Below are positions 1 to 6,030 of a DNA stretch of 6,484 nt, one piece after another (position 1 is the first letter of the stretch; each line of letters begins with the position of its first letter). The stretch lies in the NCBI GenBank assembly GCA_900759385.1, contig CAAEUZ010000078.1, forward strand, positions 1-6,484, in the 5' to 3' direction. Below the pieces are notes generated by a model, which worked only from the letters and a program-made list of their open reading frames with translations, was not told where the DNA came from and made no database searches. This DNA comes from an uncultured Oscillospiraceae bacterium. GTDB lineage: Bacteria > Bacillota > Clostridia > Oscillospirales > Oscillospiraceae. The translations under genes and the position numbers were made by a program.

Positions 1-13
1 CGGCGCACAGGAG

Positions 14-30
14 GGGCGGAAAATCCGCCC
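14..30. other. GC-rich hairpin downstream of htpG
   Basis: GGGCGGA (14-20) and TCCGCCC (24-30) form a perfect 7-bp stem with an AAA loop, about 30 nt past the htpG stop. On the plus strand TTTT follows only after a GGCCG spacer (36-39), and on the minus strand no U run follows. It could be a poor terminator for htpG or for a rightward gene outside the window. Confidence 0.35.
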
Positions 31-62
31 GGCCGTTTTGCCCGCGCCTCCGGGCCCGCGGC

Positions 63-1979
63 TCAGAACAGCGAGCAGACCTCCTCCGCATACGCTGCGG
101 GGTCTTCCAGCTCCTCGCCGGCTATGAGCAGGGCCTGGCTGTGGAGGATGTCCACCAGCTTCCTGGCCCGCTCGGGGTCGGACTTGACGGCGGACTCCAG
201 GGCGGAAAAGGCGGAACTGTCGGCGTTGAGCTCCAGGACGCGCCTGGCCTTGGGCGGCTCCATGCCCGTGGGCGGGAGCTTCCTGAAGTAACGCTCCATC
301 TCCAGCGTTACGCTTCCCTCCGTGGTCAGGCAGACGGGCGCGCTCACCAGCTTGTGGCTCAGTTTCACTACGGCGACCTTGTCGCCCAGCGTCTCCTTTA
401 CAAAGTCGAGGGTACTCTTTACCTCCTGCTCCTTTGCCTCGAGCTCGGCCTTCTCCTCCTCGGTCTCCAGGCCGAGGTCGTCTGTGACTATGTTGCAGAA
501 CTGCTTTCCGTCCTGCTCCCTGAGCTGTTCGATTATATACTCATCCACTTCGTCGGTCATGCACAGCAGGGCGTAGCCCTTGCTGCGCACCAGCTCGGCC
601 TGGGGCAGGCGCAGTATCTTGGATACGCTCTCGCCCACCGCGTAGTATATGACGTTCTGCTCCTGGGGCATGTTCCCGACATATTCCTTCAAAGTGCTGG
701 TAGTATCGACATCCGTGCAGTAGAGCAGCAGCTCGCGCAGGCTCTCTATGTCCTGGCCGTAATTGGCCACCGCGCCGTAGCGCAGCTGGCGGCCGTAATT
801 CTTGTAGAACTGCTCGTACTTGGGGCGGTCGTTCTGCAGCATCTTGAGCAGCTCGTTCTTTATGCGCTTGTTGATGTTCTGCGCGATGAGCTTGAGCTGC
901 CTGTCGTGCTGGAGCATCTCGCGGGAGATGTTCAGGCTCAGGTCGGGGGAATCGACCACGCCGCGCACGAAGTAAAAGCTCTCGGCCAGGACGTCCTGGC
1001 AGTGCTCCATGATCATGACCCCGCTGGAGTAGAGCTCCGGGCCGGGCTCGAAGGAGCTGGTCATATAGTCGAGGAACTGTCTGCCGGGGATGAACAGCAT
1101 GGCCTTGTAGCTCACCTGGCCCTCGGCGTTGATGCGTATGACGGCGGCGGGGTCGGTGCTGTCGTGGAACTTCTCCTTGTAGAACTCCATGCACTGCTCG
1201 TCCGTGACCTCGCTCTTGGAGCGCTGCCAGATGGGGATCTGGGAGTTTATCGTCTCGCGCTCGACCTTGGTGACGGTCTCGTACTTGGGGCTTCCGTCCT
1301 CGTTGGTCTCGCCGGTCTCCTTCATCTCGGGCCGCTCTATATCCATCTGGATGGGCCAGCGGATGTAGTCGGAGTATTTTTTCACCAGGCGCATGATCTT
1401 CCAGCTCTGCAGGTAGTCCCCGTAGCGCTCGTTGTCATCGTCCGCCTTGAGGTGCATGATGACATCGGTGCCGGTGCTGTCCTTCTCGCACTCTGTGATG
1501 GTGTAGCCGTCCGCGCCGGAGCTCTCCCACCTGTACGCGGTGTCCGAGCCGTAGGCCCTGGAGACGACCGTCACCTTGTCGGAGACCATGAACGCGCTGT
1601 AGAAGCCAACGCCGAACTGGCCGATTATGTCGGTGGTGTCCTGGGCGTCATCCGCGCCGGCTACCTCTTCCTTGAAGGCCATGGAACCGCTCTTGGCGAT
1701 TACGCCGAGGTTGCTCTCCAGCTCGGCCTGGGTCATGCCGATGCCGTTGTCGCTGACGGTGAGGGTGCGCGCATCGCTGTCCACGGAGATGAGGATGCGG
1801 AAGTCCTCCCGGTTCATGCCGACGCTGTCGTCGGTCAGCGCGCGGTAGGCAAGCTTGTCTATGGCGTCCGAGGCGTTGGAGATGATCTCGCGCAGGAAGA
1901 TTTCCTTGTGCGTGTAGATGGAGTTGATCATCAGGTCGAGCAGACGCTTGCTCTCGGCCTTGAACTGTTTCTTGGGCAT
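63..1979 (-). CDS. htpG: Molecular chaperone HtpG (bacterial Hsp90)
   Basis: This is the cytosolic ATP-dependent Hsp90 chaperone, which works as a dimer on partly folded client proteins. The 638 residues match the usual bacterial length (about 620-640). The N-terminal GHKL ATPase domain (roughly 1-215) shows the catalytic Glu31 and Mg-binding Asn35 in EIISNASDAIDKL, the nucleotide-binding DNGIGM at 77-82, and the lid glycine motif GQFGVGFYS at 120-128. A charged linker follows (about 225-250). The middle domain carries NISREMLQ at 350-357, whose Arg353 corresponds to the arginine that contacts the ATP gamma-phosphate. The C-terminal part has the normal length for the dimerisation domain. The ATG start has GGAGGAA (minus strand, 1985-1991) 5 nt upstream, and the gene ends in TGA. 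It appears monocistronic within the window and is read from a structured leader. All key residues are present, so the identification is secure. Confidence 0.98.
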   Translation of the reverse strand: MPKKQFKAESKRLLDLMINSIYTHKEIFLREIISNASDAIDKLAYRALTDDSVGMNREDFRILISVDSDARTLTVSDNGIGMTQAELESNLGVIAKSGSMAFKEEVAGADDAQDTTDIIGQFGVGFYSAFMVSDKVTVVSRAYGSDTAYRWESSGADGYTITECEKDSTGTDVIMHLKADDDNERYGDYLQSWKIMRLVKKYSDYIRWPIQMDIERPEMKETGETNEDGSPKYETVTKVERETINSQIPIWQRSKSEVTDEQCMEFYKEKFHDSTDPAAVIRINAEGQVSYKAMLFIPGRQFLDYMTSSFEPGPELYSSGVMIMEHCQDVLAESFYFVRGVVDSPDLSLNISREMLQHDRQLKLIAQNINKRIKNELLKMLQNDRPKYEQFYKNYGRQLRYGAVANYGQDIESLRELLLYCTDVDTTSTLKEYVGNMPQEQNVIYYAVGESVSKILRLPQAELVRSKGYALLCMTDEVDEYIIEQLREQDGKQFCNIVTDDLGLETEEEKAELEAKEQEVKSTLDFVKETLGDKVAVVKLSHKLVSAPVCLTTEGSVTLEMERYFRKLPPTGMEPPKARRVLELNADSSAFSALESAVKSDPERARKLVDILHSQALLIAGEELEDPAAYAEEVCSLF

Positions 1980-2100
1980 TTATATTCCTCCAATGTAATG
2001 ATATACGATACAAAAGGGCAGTGAACAGGGCCTGCCCGCTGCTCCGTCATCCCGGACAGAGCCTCCGTGGCGCCGGGATGATTAAACGCCGGAGAGGTTT
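1980..2100 (-). promoter_or_regulatory. Structured 5' leader of htpG (candidate regulatory RNA)
   Basis: If transcription starts about 7 nt past the -10 box at 2107-2112, the htpG mRNA has a leader of about 120 nt. Three pairings are visible in it. Stem S1 pairs 2087-2094 with 2063-2072 (8 bp with a 2-nt bulge). Stem S2 pairs 2073-2081 with 2047-2055 (TCATCCCGG with CCGGGATGA, 9 perfect bp). The 5' arm of S2 lies in the loop of S1, so the two either compete or form an H-type pseudoknot. A third GC hairpin (2016-2037) is followed by TTTT. The ribosome binding site lies downstream of all three. The pairings are seen in the sequence; any regulatory role is inference. No CIRCE element or CtsR heptad repeat was recognised. 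A DNA operator made by the 9-bp inverted repeat is an alternative. Confidence 0.5.
2012..2037 (-). terminator. Terminator-like hairpin in the htpG leader (possible attenuator)
   Basis: On the minus strand GGGCAG (2037-2032) pairs with CTGCCC (2021-2016) across a 10-nt loop and is followed at once by TTTT (2015-2012). This is the form of a weak intrinsic terminator. It lies between the htpG promoter and its ribosome binding site. The stem is only 6 bp and the U tract only 4 nt, so it may terminate inefficiently or not at all. Confidence 0.35.
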
Positions 2101-2106
2101 CCTATC

Positions 2107-2134
2107 ATTATACCACGTCGGCGCAGAAATTCAA
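2107..2134 (-). promoter_or_regulatory. Sigma-A promoter of htpG
   Basis: On the minus strand a -35 box TTGAAT (2134-2129) and a perfect -10 box TATAAT (2112-2107) are separated by 16 bp. Transcription would start near 2100 and run into htpG. The -35 box stands only 10 bp from the -35 box of the oppositely oriented promoter at 2145-2173. Confidence 0.75.
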
Positions 2135-2144
2135 CAGCGCATGG

Positions 2145-2173
2145 TTGCGCGCACGGGTGTTTTGCTTTATAAT
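2145..2173 (+). promoter_or_regulatory. Sigma-A promoter of the AAA ATPase-HAD operon
   Basis: A perfect -10 box TATAAT (2168-2173) lies 17 bp downstream of a partial -35 box TTGCGC (2145-2150). The predicted transcription start, near 2180, gives a short leader of about 28 nt before the ATG at 2208. The -35 match is only 3 of 6, so the strength rests on the -10 box. Confidence 0.65.
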
Positions 2174-2195
2174 AATCCTGGATTTCAAAGATTAT

Positions 2196-2203
2196 CGGAG
2201 GTG
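2196..2203 (+). promoter_or_regulatory. Ribosome binding site that fixes the ATPase start
   Basis: CGGAGGTG lies 4 nt before the ATG at 2208. The reading frame is open upstream as far as a TTG at 2145, but that codon has no ribosome binding site and coincides with the promoter -35 box. The ATG at 2208 is therefore the start. Confidence 0.8.
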
Positions 2204-2207
2204 CCGT

Positions 2208-3662
2208 ATGCCTTCTGTCTGGACGCGCTCGGCCGACGAGCTGCACCGCGAATATGTCGCCAATACAGAGGCCTTCTACCGCGCGGCGGGCCGCTCCTGC
2301 GCCGCCGAGCTTGACGGCTTCATGCGCAAGTGCGCGCTCTGGCTCTGGAAGAGCTCCCCCGCCGTCACCCAGGCCCATGTGGACGCCTATAACGCGCTCT
2401 GCTCCAAGGGCCGCGAGCCGGGGGATGCCCTGCTCTGGGACCTCACCGGAAAGGTGTGCTCAGCCCAGGCAGCGCTGCCGCCCATGTTCGTGTGGAGCCT
2501 CGCCGAGCGGGACGTGGACGCCGGGAGGGACAACTCCCGCGTCTTTGCGCGTATGGTGACCAACATCCTGCTCAGCCTTGCCGCCGCGGACGGGGAGGTC
2601 TCCCGCGCCGAGGCCGCCTGCATCGCCGACATCGCCGACCGGCTCACAGCCGTGTGCGACGCGGCCGGGGTCAAGCCGTCCAAGAAGCCGCTCAACCCCC
2701 TGGACTACGTGACGACGAGCGAGCCCTCGTTCGTGGACAAAGCCCCTCCCGCCCGGGCCGCCGCACCTGAGGGCGAGGCGGGCGCCGCGGAGGAACAGGG
2801 CGATGCCGCCGAAGAGCAGGCCCAGCCGCGCCGCTCGCTTGAGGAGCTCATGGCCGAACTGGACGCGCTCATCGGCCTGCAGAACGTCAAGGAGGAGGTC
2901 CGCTCTCTGGTCAACCTGGTCAAGGTGCGCAAGCTCCGCCTGGACGCGGGCCTGCCCGCCGCGCCGGTCAGCATGCACATGGTGTTCACCGGCAACCCCG
3001 GCACGGGCAAGACCACCGTGGCCAGGCTGCTGGGCGAGCTCTACGCGGCCATAGGCGCGCTGAGCAAGGGCCAGCTGGTGGAGGTTGACCGCTCCGGCCT
3101 GGTGGCCGGATACGTGGGCCAGACCGCCATCAAGACCGGGCAGGTAATAGAGAGCGCCCTGGGCGGCGTGCTCTTCATCGACGAGGCGTACTCCCTGGCC
3201 AGCGGCGGCGAAAACGACTTCGGCCGCGAGGCCATAGAGACCCTGCTAAAGGGTATGGAGGACCACCGGGACGAGCTGGTGGTCATCGTGGCGGGCTATG
3301 ACGGGCCCATGGAGCGGTTCATATCCTCCAACCCCGGCCTGGAGTCCCGCTTCAACAAGTACATACATTTCCCGGACTACACGCCCGGGGAGCTGCGCGG
3401 TATCTTCGAGCTCCAGTGCGGCAGGAACGGGTATGCGCTCTCGCCGGAGGCCGCCGCGCGCCTGACGGAGCTGCTCACGGAGCTCTATGAGGGCAGGGAC
3501 GAGAACTTCGGCAACGGGCGCACGGTGCGCAACCTCTTTGAGGACGCCGTGGGCCGCCAGGCCAACCGCCTGAGCAACCTGGAGAGCCCCACAAGGGAAG
3601 ACCTTATGACCCTCCTCCCGGAGGACCTTGAAGATAAAGATAACAAGGAGGACAAGGCTTGA
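2208..3662 (+). CDS. CbxX/SpoVK-type AAA+ ATPase with TerB-like N-terminal region
   Basis: This is a 484-residue AAA+ ATPase of the CbxX/CfqX family, which includes CbbX (rubisco activase), SpoVK and the EccA ATPases. Such proteins use ATP to remodel partner proteins, usually as hexameric rings. The N-terminal part (about 1-155) is helical, and its segment LLSLAAADGEVSRAEAACIA (121-140) resembles the conserved core of TerB-like domains. A low-complexity Ala/Glu/Pro linker (about 175-210) joins it to the AAA+ core (about 211-470). The core shows Walker A GNPGTGKT (262-269), pore-loop GYVGQT (301-306), Walker B VLFIDEA (321-327), NPGLESRF with the likely arginine finger Arg381, and a GNGRTVRN sensor-2 region (435-442). 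There is no signal peptide or membrane segment, so it is cytosolic. It is the first gene of an operon and overlaps the HAD phosphatase gene by 4 nt. The family is certain. The client is unknown, and no sporulation genes nearby support calling it spoVK. Confidence 0.9.
   Translation: MPSVWTRSADELHREYVANTEAFYRAAGRSCAAELDGFMRKCALWLWKSSPAVTQAHVDAYNALCSKGREPGDALLWDLTGKVCSAQAALPPMFVWSLAERDVDAGRDNSRVFARMVTNILLSLAAADGEVSRAEAACIADIADRLTAVCDAAGVKPSKKPLNPLDYVTTSEPSFVDKAPPARAAAPEGEAGAAEEQGDAAEEQAQPRRSLEELMAELDALIGLQNVKEEVRSLVNLVKVRKLRLDAGLPAAPVSMHMVFTGNPGTGKTTVARLLGELYAAIGALSKGQLVEVDRSGLVAGYVGQTAIKTGQVIESALGGVLFIDEAYSLASGGENDFGREAIETLLKGMEDHRDELVVIVAGYDGPMERFISSNPGLESRFNKYIHFPDYTPGELRGIFELQCGRNGYALSPEAAARLTELLTELYEGRDENFGNGRTVRNLFEDAVGRQANRLSNLESPTREDLMTLLPEDLEDKDNKEDKA
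3645..3651 (+). promoter_or_regulatory. Ribosome binding site supporting a TTG start
   Basis: AAGGAGG, a near-perfect anti-16S match, lies 7 nt before the TTG at 3659, inside the last codons of the ATPase gene. It decides the unusual TTG start of the HAD phosphatase. With the TTGA start-stop overlap (3659-3662) it implies translational coupling. Confidence 0.85.
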
Positions 3663-4456
3663 ACTACGAAAAACTGCGCGATTGTAAGCTGTTCCTGCTG
3701 GATATGGACGGCACGCTGTATCTGGGGGACGAGGTGTTTGACGGGGCGGTGGATTTCATCGGTACCCTGGCGGAGACCGGCCGCAGCTATATCTACCTGA
3801 CGAACAACTCGTCCCGCGCCGGTACGGACTACGTCACGCGCCTGCGCCGGCTGGGATTCCCCTGCGAGCGGGAGAACGTCTTCACCAGCGGCATGGCCAC
3901 GGGTATGTACCTCAAGACGCGCCACCCGGGCGAGCGGGTTTATGTGCTCGGCACCCCGGCCTTTGAAGCGGAACTCGTCAGCTACGGCGTGGACCTCACG
4001 CAGGATGACGACGCCACCGTGGTATGCGCCGGATTTGACACCACTCTGACCTACCACAAGCTTGACCGCGCAGTGCATTTCCTGCGCCGGGGCGCAAGCT
4101 TCATCGCGGCCAACCCGGACTGGGTCTGCCCCATGCCGGCGGACGAGGTCCTGCCCGACTGCGGCAGCATATGCGCCCTGCTCACCGCTGCCAGCGGTGC
4201 AAAGCCGCACTACATAGGCAAGCCGAACAGGAGCATGGTTGACATAATATCAGAGATGACCGGCGTGCCCAACGACAAAATCTGCTGCGTGGGCGACCGG
4301 CTCTATACGGATATCGCCGTGGCGGTCAACGCCGGTGCGGTCAGCGTGCTTGTTATGAGCGGCGAGACCACGGCGGACATGCTTAAGGCGGGCGAAACCC
4401 GGCCGGATTTTGTCATGAGGGACGTGGCCGAGCTGGCCGGGGTACTGCGCGGCTGA
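3659..4456 (+). CDS. HAD-IIA family sugar-phosphatase (NagD/phosphoglycolate phosphatase type)
   Basis: This 265-residue cytosolic phosphatase belongs to HAD subfamily IIA, which includes NagD, p-nitrophenyl phosphatases and eukaryotic phosphoglycolate phosphatase. It hydrolyses a small phosphate ester through a phospho-aspartate intermediate. Motif I is DMDGT, with nucleophile Asp15 and acid/base Asp17. Motif II is YLTNNSSR, with Thr48. Motif III is Lys188 in GKPNRS. Motif IV is GDRLYTD (212-218), with the Mg-binding Asp212 and the further aspartate Asp218. The C2-type cap lies between motifs II and III. Length and motif order are normal and nothing is missing. The TTG start at 3659 overlaps the ATPase stop, with AAGGAGG placed well upstream, so it is co-translated with the ATPase. 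A strong terminator follows 20 nt after the TGA. The substrate cannot be read from the sequence; the pairing with a CbxX-type ATPase is the main contextual hint. Confidence 0.92.
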   Translation: MNYEKLRDCKLFLLDMDGTLYLGDEVFDGAVDFIGTLAETGRSYIYLTNNSSRAGTDYVTRLRRLGFPCERENVFTSGMATGMYLKTRHPGERVYVLGTPAFEAELVSYGVDLTQDDDATVVCAGFDTTLTYHKLDRAVHFLRRGASFIAANPDWVCPMPADEVLPDCGSICALLTAASGAKPHYIGKPNRSMVDIISEMTGVPNDKICCVGDRLYTDIAVAVNAGAVSVLVMSGETTADMLKAGETRPDFVMRDVAELAGVLRG

Positions 4457-4475
4457 GGGTGATTGATAAAACGCG

Positions 4476-4505
4476 AAAACCGGAGAGCACTGCTCTCCGG
4501 TTTTT
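4476..4505 (+). terminator. Intrinsic terminator, probably bidirectional
   Basis: A perfect inverted repeat of 13-nt arms (4476-4488 and 4492-4504, core CCGGAGAGC/GCTCTCCGG) with a 3-nt loop ends in TTTTT on the plus strand (4501-4505). It starts 20 nt after the HAD phosphatase stop and ends that operon. On the minus strand the arm also ends in TTTT, so it can serve the convergent trxB too. I see no other good terminator for trxB in the 132-nt gap. Confidence 0.92.
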
Positions 4506-4588
4506 CAACGTATAAAAGCCCCATTCAGCCTCGGCGCCGGGATTTTTCGGCATGAAAGGGCTGCCGCGGCCTTCATGTACGGTATTTT

Positions 4589-5509
4589 TTACTTCAGGCT
4601 GTCCAGATACTGGCAGGCAGCCGTGGCGGCCGCGGCGCCGTCACCGGCGGCGGTAATCAGCTGCTTGACGCTCTTGGCGCGGCAGTCGCCAGCCACAAAA
4701 ACGCCGGGAGTGCGCGTTATCCCCTCCTCGCCGGAGGTGAACCACCCGGACGCGTCGGTATCCGCGAGAGCTCTGAACGGCGCGTTGTCGCTCTCGTGGC
4801 CGATGGCCACGAAAAGGCCGTCCACGCTCAGCGCCGTGCGCTCGTGAGTGTCAACGTTCTCCACCACTACGCCGCTGAGCTCGCTGCCGCCGAGCAGTTC
4901 GGCGACCCGGCTGTGCATCAGCAGGTGCACGTTTGGCCTGCCCCTGAGAGCCGCGACATTCGCGGCCTCGGCGCGGAAGTCACCGCGCCTGTGAATTATG
5001 TAAACTTCGGAGCAGGTGTTGGTCAGCAGCAGCGCGTCCCGCACCGCGGTGTCTCCGCCGCCGACCACGGCCACGGGATGGCCGGGGTAAAAGGCTCCGT
5101 CGCAGACGGCGCAGTAGCACACGCCGCTGCCGGCAAACTCGTCCTCGCGCTCCACGCCGAGGCGGCGGTGCCGCGCGCCGGTGGCCAGGATGACCGCGCC
5201 CGCACCGTACTCGCCGTCTCCGGTCCTGACGGTGAAGCTGCCGCCGCCGTTCGGCTCCACACCCGTGACCTCGGCCAGGTCTACTTCAACGCCCAGGTCG
5301 AGCGCGTGGCTGAGCATCCTGTCGCTCAGCTCCGCGCCGGAGACGGAGGGGATGCCCGGGAAATTGTCCACCCTTGGGGACTGCGCGATCTGTCCGCCGA
5401 AGCCGTTCTTCTCGAGTATCAGCACGCTGCGCTCGGCACGGCGGGCATATATCGCCGCCGTCAGCCCCGCCGGCCCGCCGCCGACGATGATAATATCGTA
5501 GTTCGTCAT
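4589..5509 (-). CDS. trxB: Thioredoxin reductase (NADPH, FAD flavoprotein)
   Basis: This 306-residue cytosolic flavoenzyme passes electrons from NADPH through FAD and a redox disulfide to thioredoxin. Residues are in the order expected for low-molecular-weight TrxR. The FAD ADP-binding loop is GGGPAG (10-15). The inserted NADPH domain carries the active-site pair Cys133/Cys136 in CAVCD, the nucleotide fold GGGDTA (150-155), and HRRGDFRA (173-180), whose arginines favour NADPH over NADH. The second FAD motif is GVFVAGD (269-275), followed by the KQLITAAGDGA helix. Val in place of the more familiar Thr inside the CxxC is a tolerated variant. Length is typical. The ATG at 5507-5509 has AGGAG (minus strand, 5519-5523) 9 nt upstream. 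The gene stands alone, converging on the HAD phosphatase and divergent from the gene at 5662. No thioredoxin gene is in the window, and I could not call a convincing promoter. A ferredoxin/flavodoxin-type relative of the same fold is less likely because the NADPH motif is intact. Confidence 0.95.
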   Translation of the reverse strand: MTNYDIIIVGGGPAGLTAAIYARRAERSVLILEKNGFGGQIAQSPRVDNFPGIPSVSGAELSDRMLSHALDLGVEVDLAEVTGVEPNGGGSFTVRTGDGEYGAGAVILATGARHRRLGVEREDEFAGSGVCYCAVCDGAFYPGHPVAVVGGGDTAVRDALLLTNTCSEVYIIHRRGDFRAEAANVAALRGRPNVHLLMHSRVAELLGGSELSGVVVENVDTHERTALSVDGLFVAIGHESDNAPFRALADTDASGWFTSGEEGITRTPGVFVAGDCRAKSVKQLITAAGDGAAAATAACQYLDSLK

Positions 5510-5587
5510 TTTGCTTAGCTCCTATCCTCGTTTTTTGGTGCTGCTGACAAATATTTTCCGGCAGTCCTCCGTTGCCCGAGGCAAATA

Positions 5588-5616
5588 TTGACTGCGTTTT
5601 TCGGCCATGTTATTCT
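5588..5616 (+). promoter_or_regulatory. Extended -10 sigma-A promoter for the gene at 5662
   Basis: The -35 box TTGACT (5588-5593) and -10 box TATTCT (5611-5616) are separated by exactly 17 bp, and TGT just before the -10 (5608-5610) gives an extended -10 motif. This is one of the best promoter matches in the window. It would start transcription near 5623, about 40 nt before the GTG at 5662. Confidence 0.75.
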
Positions 5617-5645
5617 CTTTCAGAGGGAATTTAAATCGCAAAACA

Positions 5646-5653
5646 GGGAGGTG
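5646..5653 (+). promoter_or_regulatory. Ribosome binding site supporting a GTG start
   Basis: GGGAGGTG lies 8 nt before the GTG at 5662. It makes that codon the start and places the Lys-rich, hydrophobic membrane segment at the very N terminus of the product. Confidence 0.8.
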
Positions 5654-5661
5654 AAATCATC

Positions 5662-5958
5662 GTGAAAGCCGCGGCAAAGTCCAAATCTGTCGCGCTGACC
5701 GCCGCCGTGTTGCTGCTTGTACTTGCAGTTGTCGTCGTGTTCGCCCTGCTCGGGCAGCAGTTCAGCGGAGGGCCGGGCTTCTTCGCGCAGAATGAAGCTT
5801 ATATCGCCGCCGAAACCGGAACTGAAATCAGCGTTTCTCTGACCTACTTCGGTAATGACTACCCGACATCCGAGCAGCTTCTTGGCTGCACCATTCCGGT
5901 GGCGGAAGATATCGTCGAAGTTTCCGGAATTGACATCTACGAGATTGATTCAGGGTAA
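5662..5958 (+). CDS. Membrane-anchored or secreted protein, N-terminal part (98 aa, ends at in-frame TAA)
   Basis: I do not recognise this protein. Its 98 residues begin with a basic stretch (MKAAAKSKS), followed by a strongly hydrophobic helix at about 10-30. This is either an uncleaved signal anchor or a signal peptide, and it places the rest outside the membrane. The remaining ~68 residues alternate polar and hydrophobic residues like beta strands and contain one cysteine (in LLGCTIP). No catalytic motif or lipobox is visible. Promoter, ribosome binding site and GTG start are all intact, so this part is probably made. The reading frame stops at TAA (5956-5958) but continues open directly after it, so this is most likely the front of a longer protein (see the entry at 5662-6447). 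Base composition is visibly less GC-rich than the neighbouring genes. Confidence 0.7.
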   Translation: MKAAAKSKSVALTAAVLLLVLAVVVVFALLGQQFSGGPGFFAQNEAYIAAETGTEISVSLTYFGNDYPTSEQLLGCTIPVAEDIVEVSGIDIYEIDSG

Positions 5959-6030
5959 ACAAAAGCCTCCTGTTCGGCCGACATATCGCTTTCATTCACA
6001 GGCAGCGGCGAATGCGATGTTCAATACCTT

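Noticed and set aside
141..2024. Open frame of 627 codons on the plus strand, antisense to htpG
   Set aside because: It is a mirror of the GC-rich htpG codons. The translation is low-complexity (Leu, Val, Gly, His) with no family signature, whereas HtpG on the other strand has every expected motif.
1980..2150. CIRCE (HrcA) or CtsR operator upstream of htpG
   Set aside because: No TTAGCACTC/GAGTGCTAA repeat and no GGTCAAA heptad repeat could be found on either strand.
2145..2207. Upstream extension of the AAA ATPase by 21 codons from a TTG at 2145
   Set aside because: It has no ribosome binding site, and it overlaps the promoter -35 and -10 boxes. The ATG at 2208 has CGGAGGTG just upstream.
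3485..4210. 241-codon minus-strand frame spanning the end of the ATPase gene and most of the phosphatase gene
   Set aside because: It is a shadow of two well-supported plus-strand genes, with no recognisable motif and no ribosome binding site.
4551..4577. Imperfect hairpin (CATGAAAGG with CCTTCATG) just past the trxB stop as its terminator
   Set aside because: The stem has a bulge, and on the minus strand no U run follows it. The palindrome at 4476-4505 is a far better candidate.
4796..5518. 240-codon plus-strand frame opposite trxB
   Set aside because: It is the antisense shadow of trxB, which carries the complete set of FAD, CxxC and NADPH motifs.
5956..5958. TAA as a reassigned sense codon
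   Set aside because: trxB ends normally at a TAA with the expected C-terminal length, and none of the other complete genes contains an internal TAA.
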